NCBI RefSeq assembly: GCF_004139715.1
Contig: NZ_CP035544.1
Location: 310,001 to 374,000 of the forward strand
Source of the DNA: Muriicola soli
GTDB taxonomy: Bacteria > Bacteroidota > Bacteroidia > Flavobacteriales > Flavobacteriaceae
DNA length: 64,000 nt
Direction: 5' to 3'
The notes beneath the pieces are model-generated. The model was not told where the DNA came from, made no database searches, and saw nothing but the letters and a program-made list of their open reading frames with translations. Each line of letters starts with the position of its first letter. Position 1 is the first letter of the stretch. This document shows, one piece after another, positions 55,557-64,000 of the stretch. Position numbers and translations under genes: made by a program.

Positions 55557-57182
55557 CTATTGCAGATATAATCCTGTAAAATCCAAAGGATCTACCCCCG
55601 GAAGATTAGAGCCGTATTTCGCATTGATCGTCTCAACAATAAGGTTAGCTACCAGGGCGTATCCTCGGGGAGAGGGGTGCACCCCATCCAAAGAAAAACC
55701 TCCTCCTGTAGCATATGTAGCTGTGATGGTACTTCCGTCACTTAATGGAATTCCAACATCAGCAACTGTTTGGAGATAAGCATTGGCATCTACAAAAGCC
55801 AAGTCGTAAGCCTGGGCAAGGCCGGCAATGGTCTGGTTGTATGAAGCGAGTGCTCCAGCAACTGAAGCCTGCTCATCCGGTGTCAATACCCACTTATCCT
55901 CCAGAGGCAGGGAAACCCCTTCTACGGAGAACTGCCCAGCTAATTCTGTTGATAATCCTTGTCCTACCAGCGCTTGAACGGCATCGGTGTTTACTGTGCC
56001 AATAATAGAAGCGCTTGGAAAGACCACCAGGTCTTCAGGGGTCGCTTGCCTCGATTGCCCGTAGGTGGCACCTAATAAGTTAGCTACCAGAGGAGCAGCC
56101 TGTGGCGGCAACCCGAACTGGGCAATAAACGCCTCAAAGGCAGGTCCACTGGCCAGTAAAGCACCAGCGATTGTGGCTGAAATATCCGGTAGACTTTCAT
56201 CCCTGATTACTACCGGACTCGCCTCGGTCTCTGAGAAGACTACAATGCGCTGTGTCTGCCCTATGGCTGTATATATCTGATTCAAAGTACCAAAAATGGT
56301 ATTTAAAAGGGGGATCTGTGGCCCGAATGCGGGATTTGTTGGATCTAGTGGATCGTGAGGGACAGTTGTAAAATATGGGATAGAAGTTACATCTGGGATA
56401 TTGAGGACAACCCCGTCTGCTCCATTAGCCGTAAGGGTTTGAAGGAGTCCGTCATAGACACTTGCAAACACGTTTGGATCGGTGAGATCATTACTCCCAT
56501 AGGTAGTAGGATCGAGATTTCCGGCCTGATCTACCCCATCACCACCGGAAGTGGCAAAGCTGAGGATGTCATTATTTCCTATCCATAGGGTGAAAAAAGT
56601 TGGATTTTGTACAGCGGCATCTCCGATAATTGTCGCAGAAGCTGAGGTAGCAAAACGGGCATAATACGGATTTGCTGTCCCCAGAGGTACTCCGGCAACG
56701 CTTCCATACCCAGGGGCCACCAGATGAAAACTTTTAGCACCGGGTACTCCCATGTTGTTAAATGGGCCTGTAAGTGTATTACTAATCTCGGTTGCGCCTT
56801 GTCCGGAAACAGGTACCGGAGTGGGTGAACCCGTAGCAAAGGAAAGAATTAATCTATTTGGTAAGATAGTCTGGCCTCCCAGGGTTGCTCCCCCGAGGTT
56901 ATCAGCCATAAAGGGAATCGTAAACGCTCCTCCTCCTGCCAAAGCAAAATTTTGAGCCAGCATATTCGGAAAAGATGCTGTTTGCCCATCGATAAAGAGA
57001 GCGTTATCTGAATAACCTGCGGTAAGGGAGTTGCCAACGGCAACATAATTTGAAAAATCTGCAGATCCACTGGTATAATTTACCGGATCTGGCGGGGGCG
57101 TAGTCATTACAGCAGTATCGTCATCACTACAGGACGTGAATAGAAGTCCGGTAAATGCAAGAAGAGTGAAAAACTTTTTCAT
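55557..57182 (-). CDS. SGNH/GDSL hydrolase, lipoprotein
   Basis: A 541-residue lipoprotein (lipobox FTSC, cysteine near residue 18). The GDSL block I is GNSLTAGY at residues 50-57 (nucleophile S52; Asn replaces the usual Asp). The block III-type GNNDIL near residue 202 and the block V DGVHPSPRGYALVAN near residue 507 complete the SGNH set. A long insertion of about 250 residues rich in Ala, Pro and Gly separates them. Substrates could be esters or acetylated glycans at the cell surface. It is monocistronic. Confidence 0.88.
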   Translation of the reverse strand: MKKFFTLLAFTGLLFTSCSDDDTAVMTTPPPDPVNYTSGSADFSNYVAVGNSLTAGYSDNALFIDGQTASFPNMLAQNFALAGGGAFTIPFMADNLGGATLGGQTILPNRLILSFATGSPTPVPVSGQGATEISNTLTGPFNNMGVPGAKSFHLVAPGYGSVAGVPLGTANPYYARFATSASATIIGDAAVQNPTFFTLWIGNNDILSFATSGGDGVDQAGNLDPTTYGSNDLTDPNVFASVYDGLLQTLTANGADGVVLNIPDVTSIPYFTTVPHDPLDPTNPAFGPQIPLLNTIFGTLNQIYTAIGQTQRIVVFSETEASPVVIRDESLPDISATIAGALLASGPAFEAFIAQFGLPPQAAPLVANLLGATYGQSRQATPEDLVVFPSASIIGTVNTDAVQALVGQGLSTELAGQFSVEGVSLPLEDKWVLTPDEQASVAGALASYNQTIAGLAQAYDLAFVDANAYLQTVADVGIPLSDGSTITATYATGGGFSLDGVHPSPRGYALVANLIVETINAKYGSNLPGVDPLDFTGLYLQ

Positions 57183-57304
57183 TTAGGAATTTTTGAGTTG
57201 ATAGTACAAATTAGATGTCAGTGGTCTCAAAATTAATATAATTTATGACACACGCAATTTTACCCCTGTTTAAATAGGGTTCTTACAGAAATTAGAGCGT
57301 AATA

Positions 57305-58078
57305 TTATCGATTTAAAAATTGGAGTGATAATTTCATGAATTCTTCGGGGTTTTCAGCATGCAGCCAATGACCCGAATCCGGGACAGTTTCCAAAACGGC
57401 TGACGGAAAATGTTGTTTAATCATGGGGAGATCCTGTTCAGAAATATACTCTGATCTGCTGCCTCGCAAGAAGAGGGTCGGTCCTTTATACGAGTCGGAA
57501 CCCGAAATGGAATCGCCAATTTCTTCCATTTTTGTGGCTAATACCTTAAGATTAAAGCGAAAGGAAAGCCGGCCCTTTTCCACCCAATGCAAGCTTTTTA
57601 ATAAAAATTGCCGTATTCCCCAATCGTTTAAATGCTTTGCCAGCTCGGAGTCGGCCTCACTTCTTGATTTCACCTGGTCTAATGGCAAAGCCAAAAGAGC
57701 ATCTATAATATATTGATGATGTGGAGGGTAAAACTTTGGAGAAATATCAGCCACGATAAGTTTTCTGACCCGCTGCGGATAGGTGCAGGCAAATTGCATC
57801 ACGGTTTTTCCTCCCATTGAATGGCCAAGAAGGGTTGCTTTTTCAATTTGAAAATCATCCATATAGTCCTTAAGGTCTTCAGCCAGCAAGCTGTAGTCGA
57901 ACTCATCAGACCAAAAACTTTTTCCGTGGTTTCTCTGGTCGATCAGATGCACTTCATAACCGTTTTCGGCGTATTCACTGCCCAGGGTCTTCCAATTGTC
58001 GGACATGCCCAGAAACCCGTGCAATACCAATAAGGGTTGTCCCTCGCCTAAAATGTTGGAATGTAAATTAGGCATCAT
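57305..58078 (-). CDS. Alpha/beta-fold hydrolase (YbfF-like)
   Basis: A 257-residue soluble hydrolase. The oxyanion motif is [11 protein letters not shown], the nucleophile elbow GHSMGGK (serine near residue 97) and the catalytic histidine in [11 protein letters not shown] near the end. The closest known type is the esterase YbfF. A second ATG right after the first is an equally likely start. Its start overlaps the pdxJ stop by four bases, so it lies downstream of pdxJ in the same transcript. Confidence 0.92.
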   Translation of the reverse strand: MMPNLHSNILGEGQPLLVLHGFLGMSDNWKTLGSEYAENGYEVHLIDQRNHGKSFWSDEFDYSLLAEDLKDYMDDFQIEKATLLGHSMGGKTVMQFACTYPQRVRKLIVADISPKFYPPHHQYIIDALLALPLDQVKSRSEADSELAKHLNDWGIRQFLLKSLHWVEKGRLSFRFNLKVLATKMEEIGDSISGSDSYKGPTLFLRGSRSEYISEQDLPMIKQHFPSAVLETVPDSGHWLHAENPEEFMKLSLQFLNR

Positions 58079-58788
58079 TTAAGGCGGTGTAAATACATGT
58101 TGACCACGTTTTCGAGGCCGAGATAGATCGCTTCGCAAATAAGCGCATGCCCAATTGAAACCTCCTGCAGATGAGAAATACCTTTTTTGAAGTAGGCAAT
58201 GTTCTCCAGGCTGAGGTCGTGCCCCGCATTGATTCCCAATCCCAAAGAATGCGCTGTCCTGGCAGCGTCAGCATACGCCTTGATAGCCTTTTCCGGATCC
58301 TGAGGATACACTTTTGCATATTCTTCCGTGTACAGTTCCACACGGTCTGTTCCTGTTTCTGCAGCTCCTTCCACCATGGCGGAATCCGGGTCTACAAAGA
58401 TGGAAGTGCGAATCCCTTTTTCCTTAAAAGTTTGGATCATTTCTTGTAAATAGACCTTGTGTTTTTTAGTGTCCCAGCCGGCATTGGACGTGATTGCATC
58501 AACAGCATCGGGCACCAGCGTGACCTGCTCAGGGCGTACTTCCAAAACCATCTCGGTAAACCTGGGATTAGGGTTCCCCTCAATGTTAAATTCGGTTTTC
58601 AGTACCTCTTTTAGGGCGTATACATCTGCGTATCTGATATGTCTTTCATCTGGTCTGGGGTGTACGGTAATTCCGTCAGCCCCAAATTCCTCGATATCTT
58701 TTGCCACGGAAATAAGATCTGGCATATTTCCGCCCCTGGCATTTCTCAAAGTTGCAATTTTATTGATATTTACACTAAGTTTCGTCAT
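58075..58788 (-). CDS. pdxJ: Pyridoxine 5'-phosphate synthase
   Basis: A 237-residue TIM-barrel enzyme that joins 3-amino-1-hydroxyacetone phosphate and deoxyxylulose phosphate in vitamin B6 synthesis. It begins [20 protein letters not shown]; the catalytic segments [19 protein letters not shown] and [10 protein letters not shown]-like [10 protein letters not shown] are present, as is [12 protein letters not shown] chose the ATG at 58788: a longer frame to 58818 overlaps the TATTTTTG box region and adds ten unlike residues. Confidence 0.96.
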   Translation of the reverse strand: MTKLSVNINKIATLRNARGGNMPDLISVAKDIEEFGADGITVHPRPDERHIRYADVYALKEVLKTEFNIEGNPNPRFTEMVLEVRPEQVTLVPDAVDAITSNAGWDTKKHKVYLQEMIQTFKEKGIRTSIFVDPDSAMVEGAAETGTDRVELYTEEYAKVYPQDPEKAIKAYADAARTAHSLGLGINAGHDLSLENIAYFKKGISHLQEVSIGHALICEAIYLGLENVVNMYLHRLK

Positions 58789-58815
58789 TTGGGCTATATC
58801 ATCGTTCAATCGTCG

Positions 58816-58823
58816 CAAAAATA
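58816..58823 (-). promoter_or_regulatory. Putative TAnnTTTG promoter box for pdxJ
   Basis: TATTTTTG on the minus strand, 27 bases before the chosen pdxJ start, in the 93-base divergent gap to the CBS gene. Confidence 0.4.
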
Positions 58824-58881
58824 CAAATTAGGCATGCCTTTTGATCTTTTTAATTATTAATTTGCATTAATTAAAGAGAAC

Positions 58882-59538
58882 ATGTCTATCGAATCACATA
58901 TTATTCACACCATACCCGTCTTTGATATTCAAGACTTGTTGGAAGAGCCTATTCATTTTTTCAAGAATAGCACCTATTCCCACGTGGCTATTACTGAAGA
59001 TCAGAAACTATTGGGCCTGTTGTCCGAGAATGATCTTGAAGCATTTGAAAAAGACCAGAAGATCACAAGCTTTAAATCGAATCTGGAATCCTTTTTTGCT
59101 TTACGGGAAACCTCATGGCTTGATGTTCTAGAACTCTTTTCCAGAAACGAAGCCAATCTTCTTCCTGTTTTGGACGAAGAAGCCCATGTCATGGGATATT
59201 ACGATCTCAACGACTTTGTAGGGGTATTTATAGACACCCCGTTTTTTAAGGAGCCCGGCGCCATATTAGTGGTGGCCAAAGGAATAAAGGACTATTCGTT
59301 TAGTGAGATTGCGCAGATTGTGGAAAGCAACAATACCAAACTCATAGGTGCCTTTATTACTGATTCTCGAAGTGAAGTGGTGCAGATCACCATTAAAATC
59401 GGTATGAATAATTTTAATGAAGTGGTAAATACCTTCCGCCGATACAACTACACTATCCTCTTTGGCAACAAGGCCGATCAATTTCTTGAAGACCTCAAAG
59501 AACGTTCAGACTATCTGGACAAATTTCTCAATGTATGA
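58882..59538 (+). CDS. CBS-domain protein
   Basis: A 218-residue soluble protein. Two CBS motifs fill about residues 1-130 (YSHVAITEDQKLLGLLSEND and ANLLPVLDEEAHVMGYYD), which usually bind adenosine nucleotides. The remaining 80 residues (GAILVVAKGIKDYSFSEIA and on) resemble an ACT-like regulatory domain. Its stop overlaps the nadK start (ATGA), so the pair is translationally coupled; a link to NAD(P) control is an inference from that. Confidence 0.9.
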   Translation: MSIESHIIHTIPVFDIQDLLEEPIHFFKNSTYSHVAITEDQKLLGLLSENDLEAFEKDQKITSFKSNLESFFALRETSWLDVLELFSRNEANLLPVLDEEAHVMGYYDLNDFVGVFIDTPFFKEPGAILVVAKGIKDYSFSEIAQIVESNNTKLIGAFITDSRSEVVQITIKIGMNNFNEVVNTFRRYNYTILFGNKADQFLEDLKERSDYLDKFLNV

Positions 59539-60416
59539 GGGTAGCCATTTATGGTCAGGCCTTTAAAGAAAACGGACTCAATTACGTTTTTGAGCTACTC
59601 GAAGAACTGAATTCCCTCAATTCCGATATTGTTATTGAAAATGATTTTTATCAACTCCTTTGCTCAGAACAAGCGGATTTGTCTTGTAAGACATTCGATC
59701 ACAATCAGGGACTTGATAAGGATTTTGATCTTTTTGTGAGCTTTGGGGGAGACGGAACCATTCTAAGGGCCGTGACCTACGTGGGTGACCTGGGTATTCC
59801 TATTGTAGGGGTAAATACAGGCCGACTGGGATTTCTCTCTACTTATAAAAAAGAAAATGTCAGGCGATTGATTCACGATTTTATTAAAGGGGATTACATA
59901 GTCGTTGAACGCAGCCTGGTCTCTGTAGTTTCAAAGCCTGAAATAGAGGAATTCAAGGGACTTAACTTTGCGCTAAACGAAGTAACGGTAAGCAGGAAAG
60001 ATACCACCTCCATGATTACCATAGAGACACATCTCAATGACGAATATCTGACATCGTACTGGGCCGATGGCCTGATCATCTCAACGCCTACAGGTTCTAC
60101 GGGATATTCCCTGAGCTGCGGAGGCCCCGTGATGACGCCCACTGCACAGTCTCTTGTGATAACACCTATAGCACCACATAATCTCAATGCTCGCCCCTTG
60201 GTGATTTCGGATGATACAGAAATTCGCATTAAGGTCTCAGGGCGGGAAGATCAGCATATGGTTTCGCTGGATTCCAGACTGGCCACCATCGACAATGGCA
60301 AAGAGCTATTGATCAAAAAGACCAACTTTAGCGTTAAAATGATAGAGTACGCCTCTGAGAGTTTTTTAAAGACTATCCGTAACAAATTATTGTGGGGTCA
60401 GGATAGGCGCAATTGA
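59535..60416 (+). CDS. nadK: NAD kinase
   Basis: A 293-residue enzyme that phosphorylates NAD to NADP. The hallmark GGDGT is at residues 71-75, followed by GVNTGRLGFLS, the NE motif in LNEVTVSRKD, and GLIISTPTGSTGYSLSCGGP in the C-terminal domain. The length is normal. It is coupled to the CBS-domain gene by an ATGA overlap. Confidence 0.97.
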   Translation: MRVAIYGQAFKENGLNYVFELLEELNSLNSDIVIENDFYQLLCSEQADLSCKTFDHNQGLDKDFDLFVSFGGDGTILRAVTYVGDLGIPIVGVNTGRLGFLSTYKKENVRRLIHDFIKGDYIVVERSLVSVVSKPEIEEFKGLNFALNEVTVSRKDTTSMITIETHLNDEYLTSYWADGLIISTPTGSTGYSLSCGGPVMTPTAQSLVITPIAPHNLNARPLVISDDTEIRIKVSGREDQHMVSLDSRLATIDNGKELLIKKTNFSVKMIEYASESFLKTIRNKLLWGQDRRN

Positions 60417-60526
60417 TCCAAAAAACAATAAATACTTCAATTCCCTGTTTATTGAGAAAGCGAAAGATCTTGAGTCCATCCATACAACACGGCATAAAGG
60501 CCTATATTTGCTCAATTTTTGAGAAA

Positions 60527-61213
60527 ATGAGAATACTGCCTTGTATCACCCTTATGCTCTTTTTGATGCAAACCAATGCCCAGACCTATGAAATAGGTTT
60601 GATGGCAGGGGGCCTCAATAATATTGGGGATGTTGGAAGTATGCGATTTATATCCCCTACAGGACCCGCTTTTGGTGGGGTCTTTAAGTGGAATAAAAGC
60701 AAGAGATATGCCTGGCGTGCAAGTGCATTCTACGGTAATTTTACAGCGGATGATTCAAAATCTGACATGGCTTCCAGACAACAAAGGGGCTATGTCCTGG
60801 ACCATTCTTTACTGGAAGTATCGGCAGGCCTGGAACTGAACTTCGTCGCATACAACCTACATTCACTTTCTCAGGCATTTACCCCATACCTTTATTCAGG
60901 AATTGCGTATTTTCGCTATGATTTTAATTATTTTGATGCAGGAGCACTGCAGGAAACCGGGCAAAAGGATGGATCATTTGCCATCCCTATGACCGTTGGA
61001 GCGAAGTTCAGGATCAATCAATTTCTGATTCTTGGAGCCGAAATAGGAGCGCGGTATACCTTTACAGACAACCTGGATGCAAGTAACCCGACGGGAACAA
61101 ATTTTGAGCAATTTCGCTTTGGGAACATTTTAAGTGACGATTGGTATGTTTTTTCAGGCATAACCCTTACCTATACCTTTGGCAGGGTGGTCTGTTCCGA
61201 TTGTTTCGACTAG
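60527..61213 (+). CDS. DUF6089 family outer-membrane protein
   Basis: A 228-residue beta-barrel protein of the DUF6089 family. A signal peptide (residues 1-19, ending TNAQ) is followed by YEIGLMAGGLNNIGDVG, then alternating strands, with a cysteine-containing C-terminus (RVVCSDCFD). I chose the ATG at 60527 because the signal peptide begins there; a frame open from 60413 would overlap nadK and add 38 unlike residues. DUF6089 genes often precede uppS and bamA in Flavobacteriia, which suggests an outer-membrane role. Confidence 0.88.
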   Translation: MRILPCITLMLFLMQTNAQTYEIGLMAGGLNNIGDVGSMRFISPTGPAFGGVFKWNKSKRYAWRASAFYGNFTADDSKSDMASRQQRGYVLDHSLLEVSAGLELNFVAYNLHSLSQAFTPYLYSGIAYFRYDFNYFDAGALQETGQKDGSFAIPMTVGAKFRINQFLILGAEIGARYTFTDNLDASNPTGTNFEQFRFGNILSDDWYVFSGITLTYTFGRVVCSDCFD

Positions 61214-61221
61214 AAAGCAAG

Positions 61222-61962
61222 ATGAACACTATAGAAGAGTTAAAAAAGGGTCCTTTACCCAAACATTTGGCTATTATCATGGATGGAAATGGCCGGTGGG
61301 CGAAACAACGTGGTAAATTGCGGATCTTCGGGCATGAAAACGGCGTAAAAGCCGTGAGAGAAACCGTAGAGAACTGCGCTAAAATAGGGATCGATTATCT
61401 TACGCTTTATGCCTTCTCCACCGAAAACTGGCAACGTCCCAAAAAGGAGGTTGATACTTTAATGAGACTTCTGGTTTCCTCTCTCAAGAAAGAGCTGAAA
61501 ACACTGAATAAAAATAATATTAAGCTCAACGCTATAGGAAATATAGCCTCTCTCCCTTCAAAAGCACACTCAGAATTACAGGAAGTGATTGATAAGACCT
61601 CAAAGAATTCGGCTATGATCTTAACTCTGGCTTTGAGTTACGGAGCAAGGGAGGAAATTAAACATGCCGTGCGGGAAATTAGCACCAAAGTTAAAAATAA
61701 TATAATTTCGCCGGAGAATATTGATGATGCCATTATTAATAGTCATCTTTACACGCATAATTTACCAGACGTAGACTTGCTTGTACGTACTAGCGGTGAG
61801 CACCGGATAAGCAATTTTTTACTATGGCAGATAGCCTATGCCGAATTGTATTTTATGGATGTCTTTTGGCCCGATTTTCGCGAGGAACATTTAGCAGAAG
61901 CACTTAAGAATTACCAGAACAGAGAACGACGATTTGGAAAAACAAGCGAACAACTTATCTAA
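61222..61962 (+). CDS. uppS: Isoprenyl transferase (undecaprenyl diphosphate synthase)
   Basis: A 246-residue cis-prenyltransferase that makes the C55 carrier for peptidoglycan and other envelope polymers. The catalytic aspartate is D21 in IIMDGNGRWAKQRG. Other family marks are YAFSTENWQRP and RTSGEHRISNFLLWQ near the C-terminus. I chose the ATG at 61222 (MNTIEELKKGPLPKH). The start is eight bases after the DUF6089 stop, and bamA follows after four. Confidence 0.97.
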   Translation: MNTIEELKKGPLPKHLAIIMDGNGRWAKQRGKLRIFGHENGVKAVRETVENCAKIGIDYLTLYAFSTENWQRPKKEVDTLMRLLVSSLKKELKTLNKNNIKLNAIGNIASLPSKAHSELQEVIDKTSKNSAMILTLALSYGAREEIKHAVREISTKVKNNIISPENIDDAIINSHLYTHNLPDVDLLVRTSGEHRISNFLLWQIAYAELYFMDVFWPDFREEHLAEALKNYQNRERRFGKTSEQLI

Positions 61963-61966
61963 TAAT

Positions 61967-64000
61967 GTGAAACGACTCACATTACCTATCTTCCTTACTA
62001 CCTTCCTTTTTCTTTTGACCACCAGTACCTTACTGTCACAGGATTTACCCTACGATAGCGGGAAGAAGTATGTTTTAAAGAGTCTTGAGATAACCGGCCT
62101 GCAAAGCTATAACGAACAGACGGTAAAAACCTACACCGGCCTCAGGGAGGGTCAGATCATCACCGTACCCGGGGACCAAATCAGTGATGTCCTCAAAAAA
62201 CTATGGGGTCTGGAGTTGTTCAGTGACATTTCTTTCTACATCATCAATATTGAAGGGGACGATATCTTTTTGGAACTCAATATTAAAGAGCGACCAACCT
62301 TATCTAAGGTCACGATCTATGGAGTGAAAAAGCGGAAGGTTGATGATATCATCGATGACACGGATCTCAAGAAGGGTAAAAAAATCACGGAAAGTCTTAT
62401 AGCCAACACCAAGAATTACCTTCAGAATAAGTATAAAAAACAAGGGTATCTAAATGCCAAGGCTACCATAGCCACCTCACGTGACACCTCTGAAACCAAT
62501 GCGGAAAGCATGGTGATTAATGTAAACAAGGGGAACAAAGTAAAAATCTCCAATATTGCCTTTGAAGGGAATGACGAATTATCGAACAGTCAATTGCGTA
62601 AGGCGTTAAAAAACACCAAGCGCAAAAAACTGGGAAGGTTTTGGAAGAAATCAAAATATATCCCGGAAGACTACAAAGAGGATTTATCTTCTTTAATCGA
62701 TAAATACGCTGAGAATGGCTTTCGTGATGCCAGAGTTCTCTCTGATACCATTGAGAAGATTGATGACGAAAATATTAAGATCACTATCAACGTAGAGGAA
62801 GGGAATAAATACTACTTTGGGGATATCAATTTTGTTGGTAATACGGTCTATACAGATCGCCAACTTTCACAAGTGCTCGGTATTAAAAAGGGAGCTACTT
62901 ACAACGGGGTCTTGCTCAGAGAGCGTATAGCTGATGACACAAAACCAGACGCGGATGACCTCACAAATTTGTATCAGAATAACGGGTATTTATTCTCTCA
63001 GATCAACCCGGTTGAAGTTTCCGCCGAGAACGACACCATCAATTTTGAGATCCGAATCATTGAAGGGAAGGAAACCTTCTTAAATCACGTGACGGTTACC
63101 GGAAACGACAAGACCAATGATCACGTAATCTTCAGGGAGATAAGGACCAGGCCCGGGCAGAAATACAGCAAGGAAAATATTATCCGAAGTGTACGTGAGC
63201 TAGGTCAGTTAGGCTTCTTCGATGCAGAACAAATCGCCCCTGACATTCAGAATCCGGATCCTAACTCCGGAACTGTAGACCTTGCGTATAGTTTGGTAGA
63301 ATCCGGATCGAGTCAGATAGAACTACAAGGCGGCTATGGAGGAGGAGGCTTTATCGGGACACTCGGACTATCCTTTAGTAATTTCTCCATTCAAAACCTC
63401 TTTAATGGAGAAGCATATAAGCCGGTTCCCATGGGAGATGGTCAGACTTTTGCGCTGCGTTTGCAGGCCAGTAGGACGTTCAGGGTTTACAGTCTTAACT
63501 TTTCAGAACCCTGGCTGGGAGGGAAAAAACCCGTTCGTTTCAATATGTCCCTTTCGAGAACTCAGCAGTTTCTTGCCTCGTTTGGCAATAATGGGAGGGT
63601 AGAAGTAGACAAGAATCAGCAATTTTCAATTACAGGAGTATCCCTTGGGCTTGCCAAGAGAGTACAGTGGCCAGACGACTTTTTTACGTTGTCTCATTCC
63701 CTGAGTTATCAGTTATACGACTTCAGGAATTACAGAACAGGGCTATTTAATTTTGGAAATGGCCAATCGAATTCACTCGCATATACATTTGGAATTTCAA
63801 GGAGCTCTGCGGGTCCCGGTCGTATCTATCCCATCACAGGATCTATTTTTGAGGTCACGGCCAAGTTTACCCCTCCGTATTCCCTGTTCAGCAATAAGGA
63901 CTTTGCAGCATTAAAGGAAAGGAGTGAGGAGCTTACAGAACTCCAGACCCAGCGCAATCAGACCGGTAGCGACCTTACGACGGCAGAGCGGGATGAACTG
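61967..64000 (+). CDS. bamA: Outer membrane protein assembly factor BamA (3' end outside window)
   Basis: An Omp85 protein that inserts beta-barrels into the outer membrane; the frame is still open at the window end after about 678 residues. A signal peptide ends near TLLSQ. Five POTRA domains follow (for example YVLKSLEITGLQSYNEQTV, VKISNIAFEGNDELSNSQL and YYFGDINFVGNTVYTDRQL), then the barrel begins with SSQIELQGGYGGGGFIGTLG and LGLSFSNFSIQNLF. The likely start is the GTG at 61967 (translated MKRLTLPIF); a TTG at 61934 overlapping uppS is an alternative. It is the last gene of the DUF6089-uppS-bamA group. Confidence 0.93.
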   Translation, partial: MKRLTLPIFLTTFLFLLTTSTLLSQDLPYDSGKKYVLKSLEITGLQSYNEQTVKTYTGLREGQIITVPGDQISDVLKKLWGLELFSDISFYIINIEGDDIFLELNIKERPTLSKVTIYGVKKRKVDDIIDDTDLKKGKKITESLIANTKNYLQNKYKKQGYLNAKATIATSRDTSETNAESMVINVNKGNKVKISNIAFEGNDELSNSQLRKALKNTKRKKLGRFWKKSKYIPEDYKEDLSSLIDKYAENGFRDARVLSDTIEKIDDENIKITINVEEGNKYYFGDINFVGNTVYTDRQLSQVLGIKKGATYNGVLLRERIADDTKPDADDLTNLYQNNGYLFSQINPVEVSAENDTINFEIRIIEGKETFLNHVTVTGNDKTNDHVIFREIRTRPGQKYSKENIIRSVRELGQLGFFDAEQIAPDIQNPDPNSGTVDLAYSLVESGSSQIELQGGYGGGGFIGTLGLSFSNFSIQNLFNGEAYKPVPMGDGQTFALRLQASRTFRVYSLNFSEPWLGGKKPVRFNMSLSRTQQFLASFGNNGRVEVDKNQQFSITGVSLGLAKRVQWPDDFFTLSHSLSYQLYDFRNYRTGLFNFGNGQSNSLAYTFGISRSSAGPGRIYPITGSIFEVTAKFTPPYSLFSNKDFAALKERSEELTELQTQRNQTGSDLTTAERDEL

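Overview
The window reads as chromosomal DNA of a marine-type member of the Flavobacteriaceae (Bacteroidota). Supporting signs are type IX secretion/gliding genes (PorP/SprF proteins, a gliding-motility C-terminal sorting domain), DUF6090 and DUF6089 proteins, a FolK-deoxynucleoside kinase fusion, GH97 and DUF1080 proteins, and TAnnTTTG-type promoter boxes close to several starts. No phage, insertion sequence or CRISPR array is visible.

Layout. 1-9468: two consecutive MacB-like efflux cassettes. The first is cut by the window edge (permease, permease, adaptor); the second is complete (ATPase, permease, permease, adaptor, TolC-type channel). 9486-14361: housekeeping and stress genes (tsaB, MscS channel, YyaL-type thioredoxin-domain protein, dodecin, NifU-like protein). 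14483-21346: PorP/SprF protein, VWA protein, LytS/LytTR two-component pair, a frameshifted gamma carbonic anhydrase and fabD. 21508-27209: a three-gene set of a large Calx-beta protein with a T9SS sorting domain, a PorP/SprF protein and an OmpA-family protein. 27206-29546: a frameshifted Nramp transporter, a SanA/YdcF-like protein and a small hypothetical gene. 29663-36931: a carbohydrate locus (DUF1080 protein, six-hairpin glycosidase lipoprotein, GH97) bracketed by two DUF6090 membrane proteins. 36932-38622: about 1.7 kb without protein genes, holding a 382-bp tandem repeat rich in hairpins, tRNA-Leu(TAA) and tRNA-Gly(GCC). 38623-55487: mutS, an SpoU methyltransferase, folK-dNK, sppA, a YhhQ transporter, an AsmA-like protein, a DUF2797 protein, a GH3-family protein, an alpha/beta hydrolase, clpX, clpP, tig and a four-helix membrane protein. 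55557-64000: a GDSL-type lipoprotein, an alpha/beta hydrolase, pdxJ, a CBS protein, nadK, a DUF6089 protein, uppS and bamA (cut by the window edge).

Most notable structure. Each of the two tRNA genes is preceded, in its own direction of transcription, by a partial copy of its own 5' end in which the D-loop is replaced by an 18-nt palindrome (TCCCGATAGCTATCGGGA or a close variant). Next to this, a two-part repeat (A about 253 bp, B about 129 bp) is arranged A-B-A-B-partial B. Its terminator-like hairpins show compensated base-pair changes between copies, which suggests that RNA or DNA structure rather than protein is being kept. Two genes (gamma carbonic anhydrase and Nramp) each carry one apparent single-base loss next to a homopolymer run. 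They are either young pseudogenes or sequencing errors.
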